From: an uncultured Litoreibacter sp. | GTDB lineage: Bacteria; Pseudomonadota; Alphaproteobacteria; Rhodobacterales; Rhodobacteraceae | Assembly (NCBI GenBank): GCA_947494435.1 | Contig: CANLUY010000001.1 | Coordinates: 610,001-674,000, forward strand | Length of the DNA: 64,000 bases | Direction: 5' to 3' | Part shown: piece after piece, positions 34,480 through 43,425 of the stretch | How the letters are laid out: every line of letters starts with the position of its first letter | How positions within the stretch are numbered: position 1 is the stretch's first letter | Notes under the pieces: model-generated | What the model saw: the letters and a program-made list of their open reading frames with translations, nothing else | Told to the model about the DNA's origin: nothing | Databases searched by the model: none | Made by a program: the position numbers and the translations under genes

Positions 34480-35169
34480 TCAGTTAGGAGCCGCGGAAAT
34501 TTGCGAAAGAGGGGCATTGTTGATGATGGGGGCTGAAGAAATTTCTATTGTTGGCGCATAGCCATTGCTTCTTGAACTCATCTGTGGCCGCAACCCTTCG
34601 ATGAAACGTGGAGACATCCCAAGCGACTTTGCAGCGATAAAATCGCGCTTGTGCGCCACGAGGACTTCCGTCTCGCTATGAGTGATACCCATGAAAGACG
34701 CACAAGCTGTGAGGGCGTCAGATGTGGTTTCGAGCCGTAGAGGATCGGACAAGGCCTTCAGATGTCCAATTCTTGAGGCATTTGTCAGTAGAGCAGCCGA
34801 ACGCATCACATTTGTCGTCAGCAACGGGTAGTCCGAGACGAAACCCTTTCGGCGTGTGAATTTATCCTGACCTAGAATTGCCGATAATACGGTCTTGTTT
34901 GGTATCAGCCTCGTGGCCCAAACTGCTTCGTTGAGTATGTCCAGATAAGAGGAAACCAGGCCCTCGCGCTGTGCGCGGGATCCTGGCAGGTGAGCGAGAA
35001 ATCCAAGCATTGTTGTGGTTGCGAGCAACCGCGCGTGGTCCTGCGCTGCGAGGACCGCAGGGATGTCGTGCAGTTCACATGCGCGATTACACGCCTCGCG
35101 CTCAAGCTGTGAGATATTGCACAATGCATGGATGGAACAAATGATTACGGCTTTCACGGTGGCCTCCAT
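34480..35169 (-). CDS. Hypothetical protein, unrecognised
   Basis: The 229-residue frame is open and protein-like, with a helical, Ala/Leu-rich composition and Cys residues near the N-terminus (IICSIHALCNISQ). I do not recognise a family. No membrane helix is clear and no strong ribosome binding site precedes the ATG. It lies between the BASS transporter and a run of small membrane protein genes on the same strand. Confidence 0.5.
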   Translation of the reverse strand: MEATVKAVIICSIHALCNISQLEREACNRACELHDIPAVLAAQDHARLLATTTMLGFLAHLPGSRAQREGLVSSYLDILNEAVWATRLIPNKTVLSAILGQDKFTRRKGFVSDYPLLTTNVMRSAALLTNASRIGHLKALSDPLRLETTSDALTACASFMGITHSETEVLVAHKRDFIAAKSLGMSPRFIEGLRPQMSSRSNGYAPTIEISSAPIINNAPLSQISAAPN

Positions 35170-35223
35170 CAGGTTGAATATTGAGTAAATGTTTGAAACA
35201 GCTTCATGTTTGATTGCGCTGCT

Positions 35224-35301
35224 TTAAAGAGACAGTGCGACGTTCCAGCTCAAGGTAAGGAGCAGAACAAACGAAGAGGAATAGATCAGGTAAAGTGGCA
35301 T
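35224..35301 (-). CDS. Possible 25-residue membrane peptide
   Basis: A short frame (ATG at 35299-35301, stop TAA at 35224-35226) encodes a mostly hydrophobic peptide (MPLYLIYSSSFVLLLTL and eight more residues), enough for one membrane helix. AAGGA lies 8 bases before the ATG. The rest of 35170-35566 shows no other plausible gene. The call is tentative because chance ORFs of this length are common. Confidence 0.3.
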   Translation of the reverse strand: MPLYLIYSSSFVLLLTLSWNVALSL

Positions 35302-35566
35302 GGTAGTGATCCTTAAGTGACGTTGTTTCATAAGGAATAGATCTGATTGACCGCCAAGAATTGACCTGCAGAGCCACGGTTTTGACCCTGTCGGCCAAAC
35401 TGCGCGCGCTGCGATTGTAGATGTTTTTCCGGATTGATTATGGTCGGTGCTAATTTCAGCCCGCACACCCCCGACGAAGGCTTCAACCGTGTGATGCATG
35501 ACGACGCATAAAGGCGGCGTAAGACCAGAAATGGGGCCACTCGGGCCCCACCTGCTTTCTTTAGAC

Positions 35567-36070
35567 TTAGTGAGCGTGGCTTTGCGTCATCCACAGCAAA
35601 CCAGATAGCAAAAGCAATGCCGCAAGTGCTGAGGCGAGGGTTCGCACGGTGTTCCAGAATGTCCAACGCGGCAGATACGTTGAGGTCCAATAATTTTGCG
35701 CTGTTGCCGACGATGCATCCATTTCGGCCAGCGCTTCATTCATGGGCACGTTGAAAAATACGGTCACCCCAAAGCAGCCGATGACATAGACCAGCCCGGC
35801 CAAGACAAACATGGTACCGGGTCCACTTCTGGCGACAAATCCACCATAGGCTGCAATCGCCAGTGATACGGGGGCCATGCCGATAAATAGCGCCATGAAG
35901 ACCCAGCGAAAGACTTCGCGATTGATGGATTGCATGGCATCGACACCGCTCATTCCGCGCGTATGGGCAAGGGAACGCATGATGAAATCAGAAAAAGCCA
36001 GAAAGACTCCGCTGACGAGTGCGTAAGCGATGATGGCGAATTGAAGGATGGTAGAAATCAGCGGCGACAT
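35567..36070 (-). CDS. DUF1772 family membrane protein
   Basis: This 167-residue protein has four membrane helices and matches DUF1772 (anthrone-oxygenase-like): FFNVPMNEAL is the family's conserved block, and SINREVFRWVF precedes it. A bacterial role is undefined. The ATG at 36070 is preceded by GGAG at good spacing, so I prefer it to one 15 bases upstream. It is the likely distal member of a minus-strand run that includes DUF4345, FMN reductase and NmrA-like genes. Confidence 0.8.
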   Translation of the reverse strand: MSPLISTILQFAIIAYALVSGVFLAFSDFIMRSLAHTRGMSGVDAMQSINREVFRWVFMALFIGMAPVSLAIAAYGGFVARSGPGTMFVLAGLVYVIGCFGVTVFFNVPMNEALAEMDASSATAQNYWTSTYLPRWTFWNTVRTLASALAALLLLSGLLWMTQSHAH

Positions 36071-36144
36071 GAGAGGTTTCTCCATATTTGAGGGAGCTAT
36101 TGGCGGCGCGCGTTATGCGCGAAACGCGTTGCTCAGGGTGTGTT

Positions 36145-36540
36145 TCAGTTGCCGGACAAACGTTTGCGAAAAGCAAACAGACATAAGGCGGCGATACTGA
36201 CTTCAAGGATCAAAGCGGCGATGATGCCTGAGGAAGGCATCCCATCAACGACAAGGCCTATGAACCGTCCTGCAGGAAAGGCAAGAAACACAATGAGTGT
36301 TGCAGCGACGGCCAATTGCGCCAAAGCAGATCGCCAGATGCCGAGAAGCATGAGAACGCCCAGTGCCGTCAGACCGGCCCCAGGGGCCCGTAATTCACTC
36401 AAAAGACTGGGGTTTTCTCTTAGTGTAATGCCGTAGCTGGCGTAAAACGTATGAGGCGCGAGTGTGATCATTCCGCCGATGCCAAGAGCCGTCAGGCCAG
36501 AGATGCCGAGAGTGATTTTTTCAATTTTGTTCATGAACAT
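36145..36540 (-). CDS. DUF4345 family membrane protein
   Basis: This 131-residue protein has four predicted membrane helices, with ELRAPGAGLTALG matching the conserved loop of DUF4345. The function is unknown. It is 74 bases from the DUF1772 gene on the same strand; the two families often occur together in proteobacteria near NAD(P)H-dependent enzymes. Confidence 0.75.
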   Translation of the reverse strand: MFMNKIEKITLGISGLTALGIGGMITLAPHTFYASYGITLRENPSLLSELRAPGAGLTALGVLMLLGIWRSALAQLAVAATLIVFLAFPAGRFIGLVVDGMPSSGIIAALILEVSIAALCLFAFRKRLSGN

Positions 36541-36575
36541 AAATATGACCTTCCAATGTGTTGAGGGCTTGCGAC

Positions 36576-36875
36576 TTATTCTGTTTCGATCAGATCAAGC
36601 TCCAAGCGACAGATGTGAGTTTGGTTGTCTCGATCATGATGAAGCTGTGTGGTGTTCGTTGGTGCAGTCAGCCTCAACACAGATTTTGCAGTGGCAATCG
36701 GTTCGGTGCCGTGCCTTCCGAAATCTGGCTGGTTCGCTTCTCTCGACAAGCAATTTGCATCTGAGCCGCGCTTGATCGCTATCGAAAACGGATCGACTGT
36801 CTCTGGATTGGCTGTGGCTGCTGCAGATATCAAAGACGCTGAGACAATAAGAATCGTAAATTTAAGAAGCTCCAT
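36576..36875 (-). CDS. Small exported protein, unrecognised
   Basis: This 99-residue protein has a good signal peptide (LKFTILIVSASLISAAATA, cut near ATA-NP), so it is probably periplasmic. The mature part is short and polar with two Cys residues that could form a disulfide. AAGGA precedes the ATG. I do not recognise a family. Confidence 0.6.
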   Translation of the reverse strand: MELLKFTILIVSASLISAAATANPETVDPFSIAIKRGSDANCLSREANQPDFGRHGTEPIATAKSVLRLTAPTNTTQLHHDRDNQTHICRLELDLIETE

Positions 36876-37008
36876 TGGACCGTTCCTTTCGAGTTGGGGA
36901 GTTCAAAATGTCCAGGGGCGGCGCGGTGCTAAATCGCCGCCCCGGGGCTGTCAGTCAGGCATTGTAAGAAATGCTTAAGCGTTCAGTTTGCCGACGGGCT
37001 TCCGGTGA

Positions 37009-37560
37009 CTAGGCGTCGTGTTCGGCAACTTCACGCATGGCCAACGCCTGCGTTGCCGCCGTTAGCTCTGACAACACGTCTGGATCCGTGACGCGCCCTT
37101 TGCGTGTATCGAACACATCATAGAAATTTGGAACGGAAACGGCCGCCCTTAGGTCTACGCCAAAAAACTCGGCTGATCCTTCAGCAGATGCCAATACGCT
37201 TCCAGCACCGCCCGGGCCGGGAGATGTCGCAAGATAGATCGTCGGCTTGTCTTGGAAGACCTTTTGATCAATCCGGCTGGCCCAATCAAACAAGTTCTTA
37301 TAGGCAGCAGAATAGGTGCCGTTGTGCTCAGCAAAAGATATGATCAATCCGTCAGCAGAGCCAATTTTCGCAAAGAATTTCCTCGCCGGTTCAGGTTGTC
37401 CGATCTTTTTCTCAATGTCTTCGCCAAAGATAGGCAGCTCAAAGTCATTGAGGTCTAAGACCTCAACGTCAGCACCCGGGACCAAGGATGCAGTGAATTC
37501 CGCAAGCGTCTTGTTGATTGAGTTTTTGCTATTGCTTGCGCCGAAAGCCAGAATTTTCAT
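37009..37560 (-). CDS. NADPH-dependent FMN reductase family protein
   Basis: This 183-residue flavodoxin-fold enzyme begins ILAFGASNSKNSINKTLAEF (the phosphate-binding loop) and has IISFAEHNGTYSAAYKNLFDW and LATSPGPGGAGSVL as in the FMN_red family. It reduces flavin or quinone-like substrates with NAD(P)H. It lies 35 bases downstream of the NmrA-like gene and is probably co-expressed. Confidence 0.88.
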   Translation of the reverse strand: MKILAFGASNSKNSINKTLAEFTASLVPGADVEVLDLNDFELPIFGEDIEKKIGQPEPARKFFAKIGSADGLIISFAEHNGTYSAAYKNLFDWASRIDQKVFQDKPTIYLATSPGPGGAGSVLASAEGSAEFFGVDLRAAVSVPNFYDVFDTRKGRVTDPDVLSELTAATQALAMREVAEHDA

Positions 37561-37595
37561 GACTGTTCTCCATTAAGTGTAGATAGGTTTCAGTG

Positions 37596-38423
37596 TCAGG
37601 CTGCTGTGGCCCAGACGCCGTGAGAGGCCGCTTTCGCCGCGAATTCGGCAAAGTCACGTGGCTTGCGGCCGAGTGCCTGTTCAACGCCATTCGTGACGTA
37701 GGCATTGCGACCATCAAGCGTTTCACGCGCGATCTTGGTGAACACATCAGCGACAAAATCATCACCAGAAGCCGCAACATTGGCGTGGAAGTCTTCAAAG
37801 CTGATCGGCACGTGCTGGATGTGTCGCCCAAGCGTGGTGGACAGAACCTCGGCCATCTGGGCGAAGGTCATGAGACGGGGGCCGGTGACCTCGTAGCGTT
37901 CGCCAAGATGACCGTCCTCTGTCAGCGCTGCGACGACGACGTCTGCAATGTCATCAATGTCGATAATGGGTTCCGCGATATCCCCGCCTGGCATGGGCAG
38001 GACGCCACCTAGAATGGGATCGCGCAAATACCCTTCGCTGAAGTTCTGAGCGAACCAAGCAGCACGCACGATGGTGAAAGGCAGGCCAGAGTTGCGGACG
38101 ACCTCTTCGCCCAGACTGGCGAAATGCTCGCCACGGCCCGATAGCAACACAATGTGCTCAAGCCCGGTTTGGCCTGCGACCTTTGTAAAAGCCTCTAGCT
38201 TTTCTACTGCGCCTGGGAATGCAAGGTCGGGAAAATAGGTAACGTAAGCTTTGCGGATGCCGGAAAGCGCAGGTTTCCACGTTCCGGGTGCCTCCCAGTC
38301 GAAGGGGATATCCGCGCCACGTGAGCCGCGACGGACGGCAATACCTTTTTCCTCAAGTCGCGTAACGACGCGTGAACCGGTTTTTCCATTTGCGCCGACG
38401 ACAAGGATTGGTTGGGTGTGCAT
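37596..38423 (-). CDS. NmrA-like NAD(P)-binding oxidoreductase
   Basis: This 275-residue Rossmann-fold protein has the NAD(P) motif ILVVGANGKTGSRVV and the NmrA/atypical-SDR outline (VRAAWFAQNFSEG, EVTGPRLMTFAQMAEVL). The start at 38423 has AGGAG nine bases upstream; a longer frame start at 38456 would add 11 residues. Members act as quinone reductases or redox sensors. It is the first gene of the operon with the FMN reductase, and the AraC gene lies just upstream. Confidence 0.87.
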   Translation of the reverse strand: MHTQPILVVGANGKTGSRVVTRLEEKGIAVRRGSRGADIPFDWEAPGTWKPALSGIRKAYVTYFPDLAFPGAVEKLEAFTKVAGQTGLEHIVLLSGRGEHFASLGEEVVRNSGLPFTIVRAAWFAQNFSEGYLRDPILGGVLPMPGGDIAEPIIDIDDIADVVVAALTEDGHLGERYEVTGPRLMTFAQMAEVLSTTLGRHIQHVPISFEDFHANVAASGDDFVADVFTKIARETLDGRNAYVTNGVEQALGRKPRDFAEFAAKAASHGVWATAA

Positions 38424-38529
38424 GGGTGATGCTCCTTGGTTGAAAGTGATGACCAAGGAATAGGCATGCCGCAGGATGAATTATTGACAGCGCCCGCCAG
38501 CGTTTTGACCAACGCGGCCAAAGACAGGG

Positions 38530-39678
38530 TTAGCGTGGAAGCGACTTTCGATAGCTTGCGGGTGTCTCATTTGTCCAACGCTTGAAAGCCCGGTTGAAAG
38601 CGCTTTGTTCTGAGAACCCAGTAAGAAATGCGATCTCCGAGAGGGGGCAGTTTTTGTCGCGCAGCATGCTTAGCGCAATCTCTCGCCGTGTTTCCTCTGC
38701 TATCGTCTGAAAATTGGCGCCGTGATCTGCAAGGCGACGGTGGAAGGAACGGACACTAAATCCTAGCTCGCGCGCCACATCGGCCATCTTGGGCAACCCC
38801 TCACTGAGCACACGGGCAATCTCCTCCTTCGTAGTATGTACCAGCGACGGTTCGGTTTTGAGTTGCTCCAGCTCTGCATCAAGATGCTTTGTCAGAAATT
38901 CAGAAAGGGCCAGATCGCCAAGCTTGTTTTCCGTTTCGAGGCTGGATTCCGAGAACAGTATCCCGTTTGCCCCTGCGCCAAATCTGACCTCACACCCGAA
39001 GAAATCCTCAAACAGAGGGGCATCATTCGGCGCGGCGTGCTGGAATGTAACCAATTGTGGTGTAATCCTCTTGGCTGCCACTTGGTTGATGGCTTGATAC
39101 ATGGCCGACAATCCGGCCTCAGGCGAGAACACCACTCCCGGGCCGGATCCGACAAGAACGTCTTGCCTCAGCAGTGTTGCGCCAGTCCGAACCTCCAAAT
39201 GGTAGCGAACGCTGTCGGACAAGAGCGAATGGTACCGAGCCATGCGTTGTAACACACCACTGACGTTCGGGGCCGCTTTGCACGCCAGTGCCAGCGTGCC
39301 CAACTTGTCAATATCAATGGATTGGGCGTGCCTGACCGATAGGGCTGCACGATCGGGTACCTGCTTTGCAACCAATCCGAGGATTTCGTAATGCGCCTCA
39401 GCCGTGATCTTGCCGTCTTTAACCGATGCCTGCATCAGCGTTGCTCCACCCTGTGTGAGGCGTCCATCCGTCGTCAGCGCTAGACCGGCTGCACCGGCAA
39501 AATACTGCGTTACGATAAGTGATACGGATGGCATATGGCTGGTTTGTCGCTTGCGGTCGCGGGCTGAATTCAAGGTATCTTGACCGATTAGCATATCCAG
39601 CACCGAATTGAAAAACCGCAGCATAAAAGGCCGCGCAAGCCACATCCGGTCGTTCATTAAGAGGCTTAGCAATCTCAA
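38530..39678 (-). CDS. AraC-family transcriptional regulator (OruR-like)
   Basis: This protein has a C-terminal AraC HTH (MADVARELGFSVRSFHRRL and LSEIAFLTGFSEQSAFNRAF) and an N-terminal Arabinose_bd-type domain. The open frame gives 382 residues, but the conserved protein seems to begin at MPSVSLIVTQYF (ATG at 39534, 334 residues), the usual family length; the first 48 residues may be untranslated. It lies upstream of the NmrA/FMN reductase genes on the same strand and probably regulates them. Confidence 0.87.
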   Translation of the reverse strand: MRLLSLLMNDRMWLARPFMLRFFNSVLDMLIGQDTLNSARDRKRQTSHMPSVSLIVTQYFAGAAGLALTTDGRLTQGGATLMQASVKDGKITAEAHYEILGLVAKQVPDRAALSVRHAQSIDIDKLGTLALACKAAPNVSGVLQRMARYHSLLSDSVRYHLEVRTGATLLRQDVLVGSGPGVVFSPEAGLSAMYQAINQVAAKRITPQLVTFQHAAPNDAPLFEDFFGCEVRFGAGANGILFSESSLETENKLGDLALSEFLTKHLDAELEQLKTEPSLVHTTKEEIARVLSEGLPKMADVARELGFSVRSFHRRLADHGANFQTIAEETRREIALSMLRDKNCPLSEIAFLTGFSEQSAFNRAFKRWTNETPASYRKSLPR

Positions 39679-40068
39679 AATTTAGCCGAGCGGTTAAAAA
39701 TTGCGGCAGAGCCGGTCATGTTCTGCTCGACGGTAACTTAGGCAGATCATGCCCGTGACACGGGCTCGGTCGGTAAAGTCATGGAGACAGGCTTTTTCAA
39801 ATAGAATTACTCTGGTCTGAAATGTAAAATGCCGTAGCAGCAACCTTTGTTCTTAAGACGCGAGACGTGGACAAATTCGACCTCACTGGCTGGATCGAAA
39901 TGACTTCTTACCCATCGCAGGTTCACGCGTTGCAACTGTGCCAGCCAGCACGGAGTTAAAACTATGTGCCTATGATGGAGCCATTAGTCTCAAGAAACCT
40001 GCAGCGATGAGCCGCCGCTGCGTGTCGTTTGACCCAAAATATCGGTTTGGATCGGCTCCGCCCGAGGA
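39679..40068. other. Intergenic stretch between AraC and LysR genes
   Basis: About 390 bases between a minus-strand AraC start and a minus-strand LysR stop. I see no convincing gene, RNA or terminator in it. Confidence 0.4.
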
Positions 40069-40974
40069 TCAAGAATTCTGATAATAGTCGCGATACTTCG
40101 GGACGAAGAAATTGGTGAACGCTTTCACGTCTTTGCGTTTGTACGCGGTTGGATTTACCAGCAGCCATACCGTTGATCCCAGCCCGTTGGGCATCTTATA
40201 GGCCTCCACCAACTCAGGGTGGCTGATGATGAAACGCCTTGGGAGCATTCCTAATCCTGCACCCATTTTGATGGATGTGATCATCGAGAGTATGTCGCGC
40301 GGCGAAGACACAATCTGCCCCGGCCCCGCCTGTGCGCGTAGCCATTGATTGCCCGGATGGTCGCCCAAATGGCCTTCAAAAGTCAGAAGTCTATGGGTCA
40401 GCAATTCTTCTTCAGAAGACGGGCAGCCATGCGCTTCGATATACCCACGCGACGCGAAAAGAGACGTCTCAAGCTCATAAATCCTGTGGCTGATTAAGGA
40501 CGGATCCAAAGTGACATTACAATTTGCCATTCGAATGGCCACATCCGTATCTCCGGCGGCGATGTCAACTTTCTCATCACTGGGCTGCAAGGTGAACCTG
40601 ACGTCTTTGTGCCGCTCTGTGAATTCGCCCAAAATTGCAGAAAACTGTTCATTGAAGGCATCAATGACAGCCGTGATCCGAATGATTCGATCATGCGCAT
40701 TCTTCTGCCTGACAGCCGCTTCGGCAAAGCTATGCGCACTTCGCTCAAGCGTTTCGGCTGCTTCAAGTAACGCAAGCGCGTCCGATGTTGGCGTACTGCC
40801 GCGCGTCGTTTTTTCGAACAGCGACAGACCCAAGATATGCTCTAGCACGTCGATCCGGCGCGACACTGTTGTCTGATTGATCCCCAGCACGCGCGAGGCC
40901 GCAAGCGTCGATCCTTCCCGTATGACGGCAAGGAAAATCCGGACATCGCCCCAGTCTGTAAATCTATTATGCAT
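40069..40974 (-). CDS. LysR-family transcriptional regulator
   Basis: This 301-residue regulator has the N-terminal HTH FLAVIREGSTLAASRVLGIN followed by TTVSRRID (residues about 13-40) and a LysR substrate-binding domain. ATG at 40974 (MHNRFTDW) is the family-like start; a longer frame begins 36 bases upstream. It is divergent from the small gene/DUF924/sulfotransferase unit and is its likely regulator. Confidence 0.9.
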   Translation of the reverse strand: MHNRFTDWGDVRIFLAVIREGSTLAASRVLGINQTTVSRRIDVLEHILGLSLFEKTTRGSTPTSDALALLEAAETLERSAHSFAEAAVRQKNAHDRIIRITAVIDAFNEQFSAILGEFTERHKDVRFTLQPSDEKVDIAAGDTDVAIRMANCNVTLDPSLISHRIYELETSLFASRGYIEAHGCPSSEEELLTHRLLTFEGHLGDHPGNQWLRAQAGPGQIVSSPRDILSMITSIKMGAGLGMLPRRFIISHPELVEAYKMPNGLGSTVWLLVNPTAYKRKDVKAFTNFFVPKYRDYYQNS

Positions 40975-41060
40975 TTTTGCAGAACAACACAGCGACGCGC
41001 CGGATACCACAAGAATTCTGGAGATTTTAGGGTGAGTGACAACACATGGAGGATGGTGAG

Positions 41061-41267
41061 ATGATTGGACTAACGGTGAACTGGCTCGGATTTTCGTTTC
41101 GCCCCTTCAAGGCCAAAACGAAACCGCCCGTCTGTCTTGAGACGCGGCAGGACCGTGAACGCCAAGACCTGAGACGCAGCTACGTGACTGAAATGATGTG
41201 CTCAGGCGCGTGTGCCGGCGAACTTGGTGCGCAAGCGTTGATGGCCGTTTTTCCCCGGGATTTCTGA
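41061..41267 (+). CDS. Small conserved-looking protein, unrecognised
   Basis: This 68-residue frame begins at an ATG with a near-ideal GGAGG eight bases upstream and ends one base before the DUF924 start, so it looks like a real first gene of that unit. The N-terminal part is basic (SFRPFKAKTKPP); the C-terminal part has MMCSGACAGELGAQ with two Cys. No domain is recognised. Confidence 0.55.
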   Translation: MIGLTVNWLGFSFRPFKAKTKPPVCLETRQDRERQDLRRSYVTEMMCSGACAGELGAQALMAVFPRDF

Positions 41268-41268
41268 G

Positions 41269-41946
41269 ATGCGTAGCGGTTTTCACCAAGATCAGGTTTT
41301 AGACCTTTGGTTTCCCGACACCGGGTTTGAAAAAACGCGGGACAGCTTTTCTGCTTGGATCACGGAGCGGATGTATGGCGGGATGGACGCGATCATTTGC
41401 GAGGATTTTGCGGAGCTGACAATTGCCGCGGCCAAGGGAGAATTGGACGACTGGGCCGAAACTGCACAGGGGCGATTGGCGCTATTGATTGCGCTGGATC
41501 AGTTCCCCAGGTCACTATGGCGCGACACGCCCGCAGCCTATGCACAAGATATCAAGGCGAACCGCTTGGTATTGGATGGGATCCCTAACGGGCATGTCGC
41601 AGAGCTCGCCCCGTGGGAAAAGCTGTTTTGCGTGATCGCGCTTGGTCATTGCGAGGGTGTTGATCATCTTGATCGTTTGGACGTTGTGGATACGCTGACC
41701 GGACAAATTATCGGGGAAAACCCGCCGCAGCTGGACTATACCGCTGACCTGCTTCGCGCCCAGAATGCGCGTGTGCGATCCACCATTGAACGTTTTGGCA
41801 GACACCCCCACCGCAATCCACATTATGGTAGGGTCTCTACTGCTGAAGAAGAGGCATACATCGCGCAGGGCGATTTCCCCCATGTGAAATCACCCTCGCG
41901 CGCAGTGACCCACGCCAAGAAGAAACCTGAAAGGACAGTCAATTGA
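41269..41946 (+). CDS. DUF924 family protein
   Basis: This 225-residue helical protein matches DUF924: VLDLWFPD at the N-terminus, LALLIALDQFPRSLWRDTPAAYAQD in the core and HPHRNPHYGR near the end. The fold is TPR-like and the function is unknown. Its stop overlaps the TTG start of the next gene. Confidence 0.88.
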   Translation: MRSGFHQDQVLDLWFPDTGFEKTRDSFSAWITERMYGGMDAIICEDFAELTIAAAKGELDDWAETAQGRLALLIALDQFPRSLWRDTPAAYAQDIKANRLVLDGIPNGHVAELAPWEKLFCVIALGHCEGVDHLDRLDVVDTLTGQIIGENPPQLDYTADLLRAQNARVRSTIERFGRHPHRNPHYGRVSTAEEEAYIAQGDFPHVKSPSRAVTHAKKKPERTVN

Positions 41947-42566
41947 CACTGAAGATAATCGGAACCGGATTTGGTCGTACAGGCACCGACTCCATGCGCC
42001 GCGCCTTGGACATGCTTGGTGTTGGTCCGACACACCACATGCTCGAATTGGGGGAAGGTGCGCCGCTGCGTCAACGCTGGCTTGATTTGGCAAACGGGGC
42101 AGTGCCTGATTGGGATCATCTTTTTGAAGGCTACAATGCGTGTGTCGATTGGCCTTCTGCCCAGTACTGGTGCACGCTGATTGACGTGTACCCCGATGCG
42201 AAGGTGCTTTTGACAATGCGGTCGGCTGACAGTTGGTGGAAGAGCTTTGAGGGAACAATTCTGAAGTATCTGCAAAGCAATGATGACCCTCATGGCTTGG
42301 CGCATGCCATTGGCCGGGACGTGTTTGATGGGCGCTACGCAGATCGGGACTATGCCATCGCGCTGTATAACCAAAACGTCTCGGATGTGCTTGCCACTGT
42401 GCCGCGCGACAGGCTGCTGGTGCATCGGCTCGGTGATGGCTGGGCCCCTCTTTGTGATTGGCTCAACCTTCCGGTTCCAGATCTGCCTTATCCAAGCGGC
42501 AACACGACGTCAGAGTTCACGTCCCGCGTTAACGAAAGTGGCGAGGGCGAAACGCCGCAAGTGTAA
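41943..42566 (+). CDS. Sulfotransferase family protein
   Basis: This 207-residue protein has the PAPS 5'-phosphosulfate loop GTGFGRTGTDSMRRAL at the N-terminus and VLLTMRSADSWWKS as the 3'-phosphate region, as in the Sulfotransfer_4 family. It would transfer a sulfuryl group from PAPS to an unknown acceptor. The likely start is TTG at 41943 with AAGGA upstream, overlapping the DUF924 stop (TTGA). Confidence 0.82.
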   Translation: MTLKIIGTGFGRTGTDSMRRALDMLGVGPTHHMLELGEGAPLRQRWLDLANGAVPDWDHLFEGYNACVDWPSAQYWCTLIDVYPDAKVLLTMRSADSWWKSFEGTILKYLQSNDDPHGLAHAIGRDVFDGRYADRDYAIALYNQNVSDVLATVPRDRLLVHRLGDGWAPLCDWLNLPVPDLPYPSGNTTSEFTSRVNESGEGETPQV

Positions 42567-42651
42567 CCGCGCGTTCAGTTGAAATCATCCACAACGGCGC
42601 AGTGTCTTCTAATGGAGCCCCGCACCGGCCCGTAATTCGCAAGGACAGAAA

Positions 42652-43146
42652 ATGACACAGAAAGTTCAAGGCGTCCCCGGCGCACATGTTGGCCACGGCC
42701 ATTTGAAAGTGGCGGATTTAGACCGCGCGATCACATTTTATCGCGATGTGATCGGCATGAAGCTCATGACGCTTTACGGCAAACAAGCGGCGTTCTTGTC
42801 CTTTGATGATTACCATCACCACCTTGGTCTGAACACATGGGAAAGCGCCGGTGCCACACCACCACCGGCGGGCCATACAGGGCTTTATCACGTCGCATTC
42901 CTATTTCCAGATCGCAAAACACTAGGGCAGGTTATCGACCGCATTCAACGCGCCGGATACAAGCTAACCGGTGCTGCGGATCACGGCGTGAGTGAAGCCG
43001 TTTACCTCAATGACCCGGATGGCAATGGCCTAGAACTCTACCGGGACCGACCAAAAGCTGAGTGGACCATTTTGGAAGATGGCTCGCTGGAATTGGTAAA
43101 CCTTCCTTTGGATGTTGACGCTTTGGTCAAAGAGGCACCTCTATAG
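42652..43146 (+). CDS. VOC family protein (catechol 2,3-dioxygenase/glyoxalase fold)
   Basis: This 164-residue protein has two beta-alpha-beta-beta-beta modules with candidate metal ligands in GHGHLKVADL, TGLYHVAFLF and GNGLELYRDRP (His, His, Glu). It resembles extradiol-dioxygenase-like VOC enzymes; the substrate is unknown. AAGGAC lies just before the ATG. Confidence 0.87.
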   Translation: MTQKVQGVPGAHVGHGHLKVADLDRAITFYRDVIGMKLMTLYGKQAAFLSFDDYHHHLGLNTWESAGATPPPAGHTGLYHVAFLFPDRKTLGQVIDRIQRAGYKLTGAADHGVSEAVYLNDPDGNGLELYRDRPKAEWTILEDGSLELVNLPLDVDALVKEAPL

Positions 43147-43425
43147 CTTCGCGGAAGCAATTGGCTTGTTTTCAAAAAGACGGAATGTGGCGCTGTCGAA
43201 GAACCTTAGAGCGCGGTCATCGGATCTGTTCGTCAGGTGGGGTCCGACCCTTCTCGCCACTAAGGCAACTTGCCGAAAATCTGAGAAAAGGCGCGTTGAA
43301 ATTTCTAGTTCTCTATTGTGATGCTGATCGCTTGACCGGATAACCACCGCTTAGACCAAGAAACTAGTTTAATTTTGTTCATTCACATCGCCTGCGTTTG
43401 TGAGCATTGAGATAAGGAAACTGAT

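Noticed and set aside
41823-42425. 200-codon minus-strand frame
   Set aside because: Antisense to DUF924 and sulfotransferase genes, which have clear family motifs.
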